From Steroidobacter sp. (lineage in GTDB: Bacteria > Pseudomonadota > Gammaproteobacteria > Steroidobacterales > Steroidobacteraceae), in assembly GCA_025929585.1 (NCBI GenBank), contig JAICPY010000002.1:1-64000 (forward strand): a stretch of DNA of 64,000 nucleotides. Reading direction: 5' to 3'. Positions 35,461 through 44,679 of the stretch are shown piece after piece. Numbering within the stretch: the stretch's first letter is position 1; each line of letters starts with the position of its first letter. The position numbers were made by a program, and so were the translations under genes. The notes under the pieces were generated by a model. That model did no database searches, was not told the DNA's origin, and saw only the letters and a program-made list of their open reading frames with translations.

Positions 35461-36270
35461 TTAATTTTCGCGCGGCGGCTCGCTTATGACGATGCGCTCG
35501 TCGGCGTCTTCTTCAGATGCCACCATTGTTGGCGACGACTCACCATCCTCATCATCTGCTTCGCTCTCGCCGTCGCCCGAGCCGTCGGCAAGCAGTTCGG
35601 ATTCGCTATCGTCGGTTCCGCCTTCAGCCTCGGTCGCTTCGCTTGACGTTTCCTCCTCGGCCTCGCTAGCGACTTCCGGAGCATCGCCGCTTGCCGCTTG
35701 AGTCGAATCGCCGCCGGGAAGCTCGAGCTGTACACCGATCGTTTCCACATCCTTCAGCTCGGCGAGCGTTGGGAGCTGATCCAAGCTTTTGAGTCCGAAG
35801 TAATCGAGGAACTCTCGAGTCGTTCCCAGCAGCTCGGGGCGGCCCGGAACCTCACGATGACCTACGATGCGGATCCAATTTCGTTCCTGCAGGGTGCGCA
35901 TGATCGTCGAACTAATCGACACACCCCGAATCTCTTCGATTTCGCTTCGAGTGATCGGCTGGCGATACGCGACCAGAGCCAGTGTTTCAAGCAAAGCTCG
36001 CGAATAGCGCGACGGCCGTTCTTGCCATAGCCGAGAGACGATGTCAGCCACGCGCGGCCGCACCTGAATGCGCCATCCACTCGCGACTTCCAGCAGTTCC
36101 ACGCCACGTTCGGCGTACTCCGCAGCGAGCAGGTCCAAGGCGGTTTTCATTTGCTCGGTGCTCGGGCGTTCGCGCTCATCGAACAGCTCCAGCAACTGCT
36201 GCATCGGCACGGGACGGCCCGCTGCAAGCAAGGTCGCTTCGATGATGTTCTTCAGCTCGTTGTCATTCAT
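35461..36270 (-). CDS. scpB: Segregation and condensation protein B
   Basis: Winged-helix partner of ScpA and SMC, 269 residues. Residues 1-165 form the two winged-helix domains (IEATLLAAGRPVPMQQLLELF, RALLETLALVAYRQPITRSEIE, IVGHREVPGRPELLGTT, DYFGLKSLDQLPTL). The rest, about 180-269, is an acidic Glu/Asp/Ser-rich tail, longer than usual and probably disordered. It lies 61 bp after scpA on the minus strand and precedes the RluB-like gene. With scpA and smc the window encodes the entire SMC-ScpAB condensin. Confidence 0.95.
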   Translation of the reverse strand: MNDNELKNIIEATLLAAGRPVPMQQLLELFDERERPSTEQMKTALDLLAAEYAERGVELLEVASGWRIQVRPRVADIVSRLWQERPSRYSRALLETLALVAYRQPITRSEIEEIRGVSISSTIMRTLQERNWIRIVGHREVPGRPELLGTTREFLDYFGLKSLDQLPTLAELKDVETIGVQLELPGGDSTQAASGDAPEVASEAEEETSSEATEAEGGTDDSESELLADGSGDGESEADDEDGESSPTMVASEEDADERIVISEPPREN

Positions 36271-36331
36271 CGTCTGTTACCGCTCATGGATTACCGATCT
36301 TGATTACCATCTCGATTACGATTTGGCTCGA

Positions 36332-37471
36332 TTACGGATTTGGGTTTTCGTCGGCAGGGTTTTCGGTGGCAGGTGCATCCGGCGGCGATTCAGCCGACTC
36401 GGAAGGCTCGACTGTACCCTGCTCGGTATCATGCCCAAGCGAAGCAACCGTCGTCACGTTGTCTGTCTCGACCGACTCGGACGATTCAGACTGCTCCGGC
36501 TCATCTTCATCGTCGATCACATCTTCATCCGGATGCGCCGGCTGAGCGAGCGCCGCTTCGTTCTCGGCATCGGCATCTGCAACCCCACCCTCGACCACAG
36601 TGAGGCGGCGCGCGCCAGTCGCCGTACGGACGTGAATCGGTGCGTAAGCCTCGCCTTGAACGATCTCGATCAAACCTTCCTTCATCAGCTCGAGGATGGC
36701 GATGAACGTCACCGTCACCCCCATGCGCCCTTCCTCTGGCCGGAACAATTGTGCGAAGTCGACAAACGCGGTCTCGCGCAAGCTACTCAGGATGTCCGAC
36801 ATGCGTTGACGGACCGACAAGCGTTCACGAGCCACATGATGGTGCGCGAACATTTCAGCACGCGAAAGCACGTCCTTGAACGCGACCAACATCTCCTGAA
36901 GCGTGACCTGCGGCAGCACCCTGACGACTTTCCGCTCGGCTAATTCCGCAGAAGCTGGCAGCGTGTCTCGCTCCAAACGAGTAAGCCGGTCAATGTCTTC
37001 TGCCGCTTTCTTGAAGCGTTCGTACTCTTGGAGCCTGCGCACGAGCTCGGCGCGGGGATCGTCCTCTTCCTGTCCTTCGGCTGCCGCAATCCGCGGCAGC
37101 AGCATGCGCGACTTGATCTCGGCAAGCATTGCCGCCATCAGCAGATACTCACCGGCAAGCTCGAGCTGCAGCTCAGCCATCACTTCGATGTACTTCATGT
37201 ACTGCCGCGTGATCTCCGCGATCGGGATGTCCAGGATGTCCAGGTTCTGGCGGCGGATCAGATAGAGCAGCAGATCGAGCGGCCCTTCGAACGCCTCCAA
37301 GAAAACTTGCAGCGCATCGGGTGGGATGTACAAATCCCGCGGCAGCTCGGTAACGGGCTCGCCTTCCACAACCGCAAACGGCATTTCTGCCTGCTGCGGC
37401 GGTTCCGGCAACAGCGCCTCGGATTCCAGCTGCGAACCTGTGTTCTCGACCAATTTGAGTTCGGGTTTCAT
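36332..37471 (-). CDS. scpA: Segregation and condensation protein A
   Basis: Kleisin subunit bridging the SMC heads, 379 residues. The N-terminal part has the hallmark FEGPLDLLLYLIRRQNLDILDIPIAEITRQY in overlapping form (FEGPLDLLLYLIRRQNLDI near 59-77), and the C-terminal winged helix includes VTFIAILELMKEGLIEI, about 250-270. Both ends carry extra low-complexity sequence; the acidic C-terminal tail (about 300-379) matches the acidic tail of ScpB. Gene order scpA-scpB is standard. The ATG lies 10 bp from repeat element A4. Confidence 0.95.
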   Translation of the reverse strand: MKPELKLVENTGSQLESEALLPEPPQQAEMPFAVVEGEPVTELPRDLYIPPDALQVFLEAFEGPLDLLLYLIRRQNLDILDIPIAEITRQYMKYIEVMAELQLELAGEYLLMAAMLAEIKSRMLLPRIAAAEGQEEDDPRAELVRRLQEYERFKKAAEDIDRLTRLERDTLPASAELAERKVVRVLPQVTLQEMLVAFKDVLSRAEMFAHHHVARERLSVRQRMSDILSSLRETAFVDFAQLFRPEEGRMGVTVTFIAILELMKEGLIEIVQGEAYAPIHVRTATGARRLTVVEGGVADADAENEAALAQPAHPDEDVIDDEDEPEQSESSESVETDNVTTVASLGHDTEQGTVEPSESAESPPDAPATENPADENPNP

Positions 37472-37480
37472 GTGTCGGAG

Positions 37481-37573
37481 GGAAGCGGATAGGGGATCGG
37501 CGATAGGGGATAGTCAGAGTTCACTCAGTCTTTCCCTTCTGCCATCGCCTATCCCCTATCCCCTATCGCCTTC
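37481..37573. repeat. Paired-arm inverted element A4 (GGCGATAG/GGGGATAG units)
   Basis: The left arm 37481-37512 and the reverse complement of 37542-37573 agree at about 26 of 32 positions, with a 29-nt spacer. Units are nearly identical to A1, 22 kb away, for example GGCGATAGGGGATAG. The right arm is 5 nt from the trpS stop codon and the left arm 9 nt from the scpA start. Confidence 0.88.
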
Positions 37574-37578
37574 TATGT

Positions 37579-38796
37579 TCACCTGTAGTTCATTCCCATC
37601 GCTTGGTGGACTTCTTCCAGCGTTTGTCTCGCAACGTCGCGGGCGCGGGCGCACCCATCCGCGATGATCCCGCGCACGAGGTCGCGGTTTTGCTCGAACT
37701 CTCGAGCGCGTTCACGAATCACGCTGATTTCCGCCACCACTGAATCCGCCAGCCGCTTCTTGCAATCCAAGCAGCCGATACCGGCCGTGCGGCAGCCTTG
37801 CTGCACCCACGCTTGAGTCTCAGCGTCTGAATAGATTTTGTGAAGATGCCAGACCGGGCATTTTTCCGGATCGCCAGGATCATTGCGTCGTACTCGCGCA
37901 GGATCCGTTTGCATGGTCTTGATCTTCTTAGCAACGATGTCGGGATCTTCACGCAACCCGATCGTGTTGGCGTACGACTTCGACATCTTACGACCATCGA
38001 GGCCAGGCACTTTCGGCGTCGCCGTGAGCAAGGCATCCGGCTCCACGAGAATGCTGCGCCCGGTGCCTTCTAAATAACCCAGCAGACGCTCACGATCCGC
38101 GAGCGTCAGGCGCGCGTTTCCATCCAAGATGGTGCGCGCCTTGGTCAAGGCTTCGGCATCGCCTTGTTCTTGATAAAGACGTCGCAACTCGTTGTAGCGC
38201 GTACTGTTGCGACTACCTAAGCTCTTCAGCGCCTTCTCCACCTTCAATTCGAAGTCCGGTTCCTTGCCGTAAACGTGGTTGAAGCGCCTCGCGACCTCGC
38301 GGGTGATCTCGACATGCGCGACTTGATCCTCGCCAACGGGGATCAGAGTCGGCTTGTACAACAAAATGTCTGCGCTCTGAAGCAGCGGATAGCCTAAAAA
38401 TCCGTAGGTGGCCAAATCCTTGTCGCGCAACTGATCTTGCTGATCTTTGTAGGTCGGCACTCGTTCGAGCCAACCCAGAGGCGTGATCATCGAGAGCAGC
38501 AAATGCAGCTCGGAATGCTCAGGCACTCGCGATTGAATGAATAAGGTTGCGGTCGAGGGATTGATGCCAGCGGCAAGCCAGTCGATGACCATTTCCCATA
38601 CATAGTCATTCAGCGAAGATGTGTCTTCGTAGCCTGTGGTCAGCGCGTGTATGTCGGCGACGAAGAAGTAGCATTCGTGCTGATACTGAAGCTCGATCCA
38701 ATTCTTCAGCGCCCCGTGATAGTTGCCGAGGTGCAAAGCGCCGGTCGGCCGCATGCCGGAAAGGACTCGCCCTGTGGTAGTACTCGCTGCGCTCAA
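37579..38796 (-). CDS. trpS: Tryptophanyl-tRNA synthetase
   Basis: Class I synthetase charging tRNA-Trp, 405 residues with a TTG start. The HIGH-type motif is HLGNYHG near residue 22 and the KMSKS motif is DGRKMSKSYANT (about 265). It is longer than the E. coli enzyme (334) because of an insertion of about 65 residues between the nucleotide fold and KMSKS, a form known in other proteobacteria; a CRTAGIGCLDCKK Cys cluster lies near the C terminus. No in-frame ATG exists upstream of the HIGH motif, so TTG at 38796 with a GAGGG box is the best start. It has its own promoter and a 16-bp palindrome in the leader. Confidence 0.95.
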   Translation of the reverse strand: MSAASTTTGRVLSGMRPTGALHLGNYHGALKNWIELQYQHECYFFVADIHALTTGYEDTSSLNDYVWEMVIDWLAAGINPSTATLFIQSRVPEHSELHLLLSMITPLGWLERVPTYKDQQDQLRDKDLATYGFLGYPLLQSADILLYKPTLIPVGEDQVAHVEITREVARRFNHVYGKEPDFELKVEKALKSLGSRNSTRYNELRRLYQEQGDAEALTKARTILDGNARLTLADRERLLGYLEGTGRSILVEPDALLTATPKVPGLDGRKMSKSYANTIGLREDPDIVAKKIKTMQTDPARVRRNDPGDPEKCPVWHLHKIYSDAETQAWVQQGCRTAGIGCLDCKKRLADSVVAEISVIRERAREFEQNRDLVRGIIADGCARARDVARQTLEEVHQAMGMNYR

Positions 38797-38835
38797 TGCC
38801 GGGGAACCCTCTGAATAATAGCGATCCGTACGCCC

Positions 38836-38851
38836 GAACCCGCGCGGGTTC
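38836..38851 (-). promoter_or_regulatory. Perfect 16-bp palindrome in the trpS leader
   Basis: GAACCCGCGCGGGTTC lies 40 nt upstream of the trpS start codon, inside the predicted leader. It could be an operator or a 6-bp RNA hairpin with a GCGC loop. Confidence 0.5.
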
Positions 38852-38925
38852 TAACGTGCGCTTTCTTGCCAAAAATCACTGGTTTACGTGGACTTGTTAG
38901 ATCAGGAAGGCAATAAAGTCGGTGC

Positions 38926-38938
38926 GCGGTGCATTATA
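38926..38938 (-). promoter_or_regulatory. trpS: Predicted trpS promoter (-10 TATAAT)
   Basis: A perfect minus-strand TATAAT at 38933-38938 lies just after the yciO stop codon, predicting a start near 38926 and a leader of about 130 nt. No good -35 hexamer is visible at 16-18 bp. Confidence 0.5.
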
Positions 38939-38949
38939 CGCAGCACGCG

Positions 38950-39573
38950 CTACTGAAACACGCTGACCTCACCCTTCCCATGTCGCACAACCACGGGTGC
39001 AGCGCCCGCCAGGTCGATCACGCTGGTGGGCTCGAAACCGCAGTTGCCGCCATCGATCACCGCGTCCACGACGTGTTCGAGTCGCTCCTGAATCTCTCTG
39101 GCATCGCTCATGGGCAGCTCCTCGCCCGGCATGATGAGCGTCGAGCTCATGATCGGTTCGGCGAGCTCGGACAGTAAGGCGCGAGGTACTGGGTGATCGG
39201 GAACGCGAATCCCGATCGTACGCCGCTTGGGATTCTGCAGTCGTTTGGGAGTCTCGCGCGTCGCCTCGAGCAGGAACGTGTACGGGCCGGGGGTGAATGC
39301 CTTCAAGGTGCGATATTGCTGATTGTTGACCCGCGCGTACTTGGCAATTTCCGACAAGTCGCTACACACCAACGTGAAATGATGATGCTTGTCGGTTTGG
39401 CGGATTCGTGCGATTCGCTCCATGGCTGCCTTATCGCCGATATGGCAACCGAGCGCATAGCTCGAATCCGTCGGGTATACGACCACGCCGCCGTCTCGAA
39501 TGATCTCGACCGCCTGCTTGATCAGGCGAGGCTGAGGATCTTTGGGATGAATTTCGAAGAATCGGCTGGTCAC
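38950..39573 (-). CDS. yciO: YciO-type Sua5/YrdC family protein
   Basis: 207-residue YrdC-fold protein most like YciO. From a GTG at 39573 the N terminus SRFFEIHPKDPQPRLIKQAV aligns well with E. coli YciO and gives its length; longer in-frame starts are rejected. Other blocks are GGVVVYPTDSSYALGCHIGD, RIRQTDKHHHFTLVCSDLSE and FTFLLEATRETPKR-like PGPYTFLLEATRETPKRLQ. YrdC/Sua5 proteins make threonylcarbamoyl-AMP for tRNA t6A; the YciO branch is weaker in this reaction and its role is unsettled. Confidence 0.9.
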   Translation of the reverse strand: MTSRFFEIHPKDPQPRLIKQAVEIIRDGGVVVYPTDSSYALGCHIGDKAAMERIARIRQTDKHHHFTLVCSDLSEIAKYARVNNQQYRTLKAFTPGPYTFLLEATRETPKRLQNPKRRTIGIRVPDHPVPRALLSELAEPIMSSTLIMPGEELPMSDAREIQERLEHVVDAVIDGGNCGFEPTSVIDLAGAAPVVVRHGKGEVSVFQ

Positions 39574-39684
39574 GGCTATAAATGGAATGAACCAGGCAGT
39601 GCGCACGGAGTCTTCCGAAGGGTCGACTGCCAATAACCCTCCATCCGCGTATCATACGACCTCTTTTCTGCTCGACCGTCCTCC

Positions 39685-40236
39685 ATGCAACTGCTGTTCG
39701 ATTTCTTTCCCGTCATCGCGTTTTTTATTGCCTACAAGCTCGCGGGCATTTACGTCGCAACCGTCGTCATCATCGTGGCGGTCATCGTGCAAACCGCCGT
39801 ACAGTGGGTGCGCCATCGAAAAGTAAGCACCATGGCCCTCATCTCCGGTGCGTTGGTCTTGGTATTTGGCGGGCTAACATTGTGGATCCAGGATGAGATG
39901 TTCATCAAATGGAAGGTCACGGTCGTGAATTGGTTGTTTGCGCTCGGGTTTCTTTCGAGCCATTTCATCGGCGATCGCCCCTTCATCCAACGCATGCTTT
40001 CCGGCAATTTCGAGTTAGAGAGAGCCTTGTGGCTCAAGCTCAGCTGGATGTGGATTGCCTTCTTTGTGACGCTGGGCGCGATCAATCTTTACATCACCTA
40101 CAACTTCAGCACCGATGTGTGGGCTGCATTCAAACTGTACGGGATGATTGGCCTGACTATCGCGTTCGCGCTGCTGCAAGGTGTTTGGCTGGCCTCGAAA
40201 GTACCGCCTGAGGCCTCGAAGACGACTGAATCATGA
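39685..40236 (+). CDS. yciB: Inner membrane septation protein A (YciB)
   Basis: 183-residue protein with about five membrane segments, the YciB/IspZ type linked to cell envelope and division. It starts MQLLFDFFPVIAFFIAYKLA, the characteristic N terminus, with an IYVATVVIIVAVIVQ segment next and FLSSHFIGDRPFIQRMLS between helices. The stop codon overlaps the bolA start (ATGA), indicating coupling. It is divergent from yciO. Order yciB-bolA-ppiC is conserved among relatives. Confidence 0.93.
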   Translation: MQLLFDFFPVIAFFIAYKLAGIYVATVVIIVAVIVQTAVQWVRHRKVSTMALISGALVLVFGGLTLWIQDEMFIKWKVTVVNWLFALGFLSSHFIGDRPFIQRMLSGNFELERALWLKLSWMWIAFFVTLGAINLYITYNFSTDVWAAFKLYGMIGLTIAFALLQGVWLASKVPPEASKTTES

Positions 40237-40541
40237 TCGCTCCGCTCGCAGGGACTCGATCCGAGCGCATTAGAGCGCAGATTCAAACCGAGCTTCCAGA
40301 CTCCTCGATCGATGTGGTGGACGAAAGTCATCTGCATGTTGGGCATGCCGGTGCACGCGAGGGCAAGGGCCATTTCCGCGTGCGCGTCGTCAGCTCCAAG
40401 TTCGCCGGGCTTCGGCCCCTGCAACGTCACCAGCTCATCTATCGGCTGGTCGATGAGCTGATGCAAACCGAAATCCATGCATTGAATATCGTCGCGCTAA
40501 CGCCTGAAGAGGCAGATTTGCAGAACATCCGCCCGGCATGA
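40233..40541 (+). CDS. bolA: BolA family protein
   Basis: 102 residues, the size of BolA-type Fe-S regulators that partner with monothiol glutaredoxins. The conserved stretch is ESHLHVGHAGAREGKGHFRV, followed by SSKFAGLRPLQRHQLIYRLV and a C-terminal HALNIVALTPEE typical of BolA proper. It starts inside the yciB stop codon, so the two are translated in a coupled way. It could act as a stress-related regulator or an Fe-S trafficking partner; the sequence does not decide. Confidence 0.92.
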   Translation: MIAPLAGTRSERIRAQIQTELPDSSIDVVDESHLHVGHAGAREGKGHFRVRVVSSKFAGLRPLQRHQLIYRLVDELMQTEIHALNIVALTPEEADLQNIRPA

Positions 40542-40643
40542 CGGTCCAAACCTCAACGGCGCCAATTTGATTGCGTGCCGCTTTTACCCTTCCTCTACTT
40601 TCGTCCTCCTCACCTCATCACACTCGCTTCGCAAAGGTCCTCT

Positions 40644-41465
40644 ATGTCCATCCGCCCTACCCTCATCGCGCTTGTTTCATTTGTGCTCGTTGCGGCTTGC
40701 GCAAAAAATGATACGACGCCGACCGAGGCTGCCGCGCCCGCAGACCAAGTTGTTGCGACCGTAAACGGCGAACCAGTCTCAAAGTCCTCGTTCGATCTGT
40801 ACGTGCAGACCATCGCTCGCCAAGCGGGCCGCGAGATTCCGGAGGACCAGAAATCGGAAATTCTCGATCAATACATCGGTATGCGCCTTGCGGCCGAGCA
40901 GGCTGAGAAATCCGGTCTGACGAAAGAGCCTACCGTACGCGATCAGCTCGAGCTCTCGCGGATGAACGTAATCGTCGATGCAGCACTCCAAAAATATTTG
41001 GAAGACAATCCGGTCAAAGACGAGGAGTTGAAACCCGAGTACGACGCGCAAGTTGCCGCGATGCCACGTGAGTATCACGCCCGTCACATCCTCGTCGATG
41101 AGAAAGCTGCTGCCGATGAGATCACGAAGGAACTTCAGGGCGGAGCGGACTTCGCGAAATTAGCGGCGAAGCGCTCCAAAGATTCATCGAAGTCCAGCGG
41201 CGGCGACTTGGGTTGGTTCACCCCGGATTCGATGGTGAAGCCATTTGCCGATGCCGTCGTCACCATGAAGCCGGGCGAGATCACTAGCGCGCCGGTGCAA
41301 AGCGAATTCGGCTGGCACGTCATCAAGCTGGAAGACAGCCGCGCCTCGGCACCCCCTCCATTCGAAGAAGTGAAAGACCGCGTCAAAGTCCTCGCTCAAC
41401 GCAAGAAGCTGCAAGCGTATCTAGAGCAGTTGAGGAACGAGGCGAAGGTGGAGAAGAAGATCTGA
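40644..41465 (+). CDS. Lipoprotein peptidyl-prolyl isomerase, parvulin type
   Basis: 273-residue periplasmic folding factor. The ATG at 40644 begins a lipoprotein signal with lipobox VAAC (Cys19). A SurA-like N-terminal helical part (about 45-150) precedes one parvulin domain (about 155-255) with HARHILVDEKAAADEI, KRSKDSSKSSGGDLGWF and SEFGWHVIKLED. A single domain and lipid anchor point to a PpiC/PrsA-like chaperone of outer-membrane proteins. The gene converges with ligA; element B3 lies between the two. Confidence 0.9.
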   Translation: MSIRPTLIALVSFVLVAACAKNDTTPTEAAAPADQVVATVNGEPVSKSSFDLYVQTIARQAGREIPEDQKSEILDQYIGMRLAAEQAEKSGLTKEPTVRDQLELSRMNVIVDAALQKYLEDNPVKDEELKPEYDAQVAAMPREYHARHILVDEKAAADEITKELQGGADFAKLAAKRSKDSSKSSGGDLGWFTPDSMVKPFADAVVTMKPGEITSAPVQSEFGWHVIKLEDSRASAPPPFEEVKDRVKVLAQRKKLQAYLEQLRNEAKVEKKI

Positions 41466-41473
41466 ACGGTATG

Positions 41474-41562
41474 AGTCTGTAGTCCGCAGTCTGTTGTCCG
41501 CAGCTAGAGGGCCGAGTGTCGAGCTCTCCTCTAGCCGCGGACTGCGGACTGTAGACTGCAGA

Positions 41563-41564
<2 letters not shown>
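41474..41564. repeat. Paired-arm inverted element B3 (GCAGTCT/GTAGTCC units), overlapping the ligA stop
   Basis: The left arm 41474-41510 and the reverse complement of 41528-41564 agree at 30 of 37 positions, with a 17-nt loop. The loop-proximal ends read CTAGAGG and CCTCTAG, the same tip sequence as in B2. The right arm enters the ligA stop codon (41563-41565). It lies between convergent ppiC-type and ligA genes and could act as a bidirectional transcript end. Confidence 0.92.
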
Positions 41565-43596
<2,032 letters not shown>

Positions 43597-44532
43597 TTAG
43601 TAGCGAGTGATCGACGGACCGCCGCGATGCCCGGACTGCAACGGACGCTCGAATTCGCGGACTTCCTGACGCATCCGTTCGATACGATGCACGGTGAGTG
43701 GCACGCCTCGATCATCCTGCAACGTGCCGCCGAGGAACTGCTGCAAGCGACGCGCGCAAGCCACCAGCTCGTTCAATGCATGCATGCCTGGCACGGGAGC
43801 CGGTAGCTGAGCAAACATCGTGATACCCGGGTATTGGGTTTGCGGCATTTTCTCTGGATCAAAGGTGCCAGGCTCGACCATGCTCGCGACACTGAAGACA
43901 CTCGCGCCGTCCTCGTGTAACCGGTGGTACACACCGTATTTGCCGTGCTGAAGCGCTTCGGCTTCGAATGCCTCCAGAAGCTTCGTACCTTCGATGCGAT
44001 GCGGCGAGGCCGACAGTCGCAACGAGAGGATCTTGCGACGTTCGACTCGGCGAGGTGCAGGCGTATCGCTGCTCGAGAGCGTCGGCGCTGCGTCCTCTCC
44101 CTGATCAGCCGGCTCCTGATTCTCTACGGGCAATTCAACAGTAGCTTGAGAATCCGCGAACGTCGGCTCGACGCGCCCTCGCCATGTATCGCCCGATGGG
44201 GCGCGTACGGACTGCACCTCTTCACGGGTGTTCGTTACATGAGCACTGCGAGCTGCGGGGCTAGCCTTGCGCTCAACGGTGACATCCAAAGGATAGTCCT
44301 CGGAACTTCCTAGGTCACCCGAGTCCGCCTCGAATTCTTCTTCCACTGAATGTTGGAAAGAATGCCCAGCGGAGATCGCGTCCGCCTGCTCTTCAAACAA
44401 ACCGGGTTCCGGCCTTACTCGTTGCGCACCTTCGCGTTCGGCCTCCCGCAAGCTATTTCGCCTGCCCCACAAGTAAATACCTGCGAGCAGCACGATGGCG
44501 AAACCAATGAGGATCCAGCGAAGCTCAGGCAT
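43597..44532 (-). CDS. zipA: Cell division protein ZipA
   Basis: 311-residue bitopic membrane protein that tethers FtsZ to the membrane. The start at 44532 gives the N-terminal anchor ELRWILIGFAIVLLAGIYLW followed by a basic patch; the middle (about 35-165) is a charged, flexible linker; the C-terminal domain (about 170-305) is the FtsZ-binding fold with KILSLRLSASPHRIEGTKL and KYGVYHRLHEDG. The order smc-zipA-ligA supports the call. A degenerate single repeat arm lies upstream. Confidence 0.95.
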   Translation of the reverse strand: MPELRWILIGFAIVLLAGIYLWGRRNSLREAEREGAQRVRPEPGLFEEQADAISAGHSFQHSVEEEFEADSGDLGSSEDYPLDVTVERKASPAARSAHVTNTREEVQSVRAPSGDTWRGRVEPTFADSQATVELPVENQEPADQGEDAAPTLSSSDTPAPRRVERRKILSLRLSASPHRIEGTKLLEAFEAEALQHGKYGVYHRLHEDGASVFSVASMVEPGTFDPEKMPQTQYPGITMFAQLPAPVPGMHALNELVACARRLQQFLGGTLQDDRGVPLTVHRIERMRQEVREFERPLQSGHRGGPSITRY

Positions 44533-44554
44533 AACATTGCGGCCGCCGGCCATG

Positions 44555-44626
44555 ATCCGCGGTCTGTGGTCTGCACCGCCCTGGGTGTTCCCGTTGGTCT
44601 CGGTCCGCAGCCAGAACAGCTGCAGC
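44555..44626. repeat. Single degenerate repeat arm B4 (GTGGTCTGCA units)
   Basis: Variants of GGTCTGTGGTCTGCA and GTTGGTCTCGGTCCGCAGCC fill the zipA-smc gap. The second part closely resembles the left arm of B5 at 55111-55145. No inverted partner arm is convincing, so it may be a decayed element. Confidence 0.6.
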
Positions 44627-44679
44627 CCTAGATGACACTCCCCGCCTTTTGCTCAATTGGCGCATCGTGCCCCTCCACA

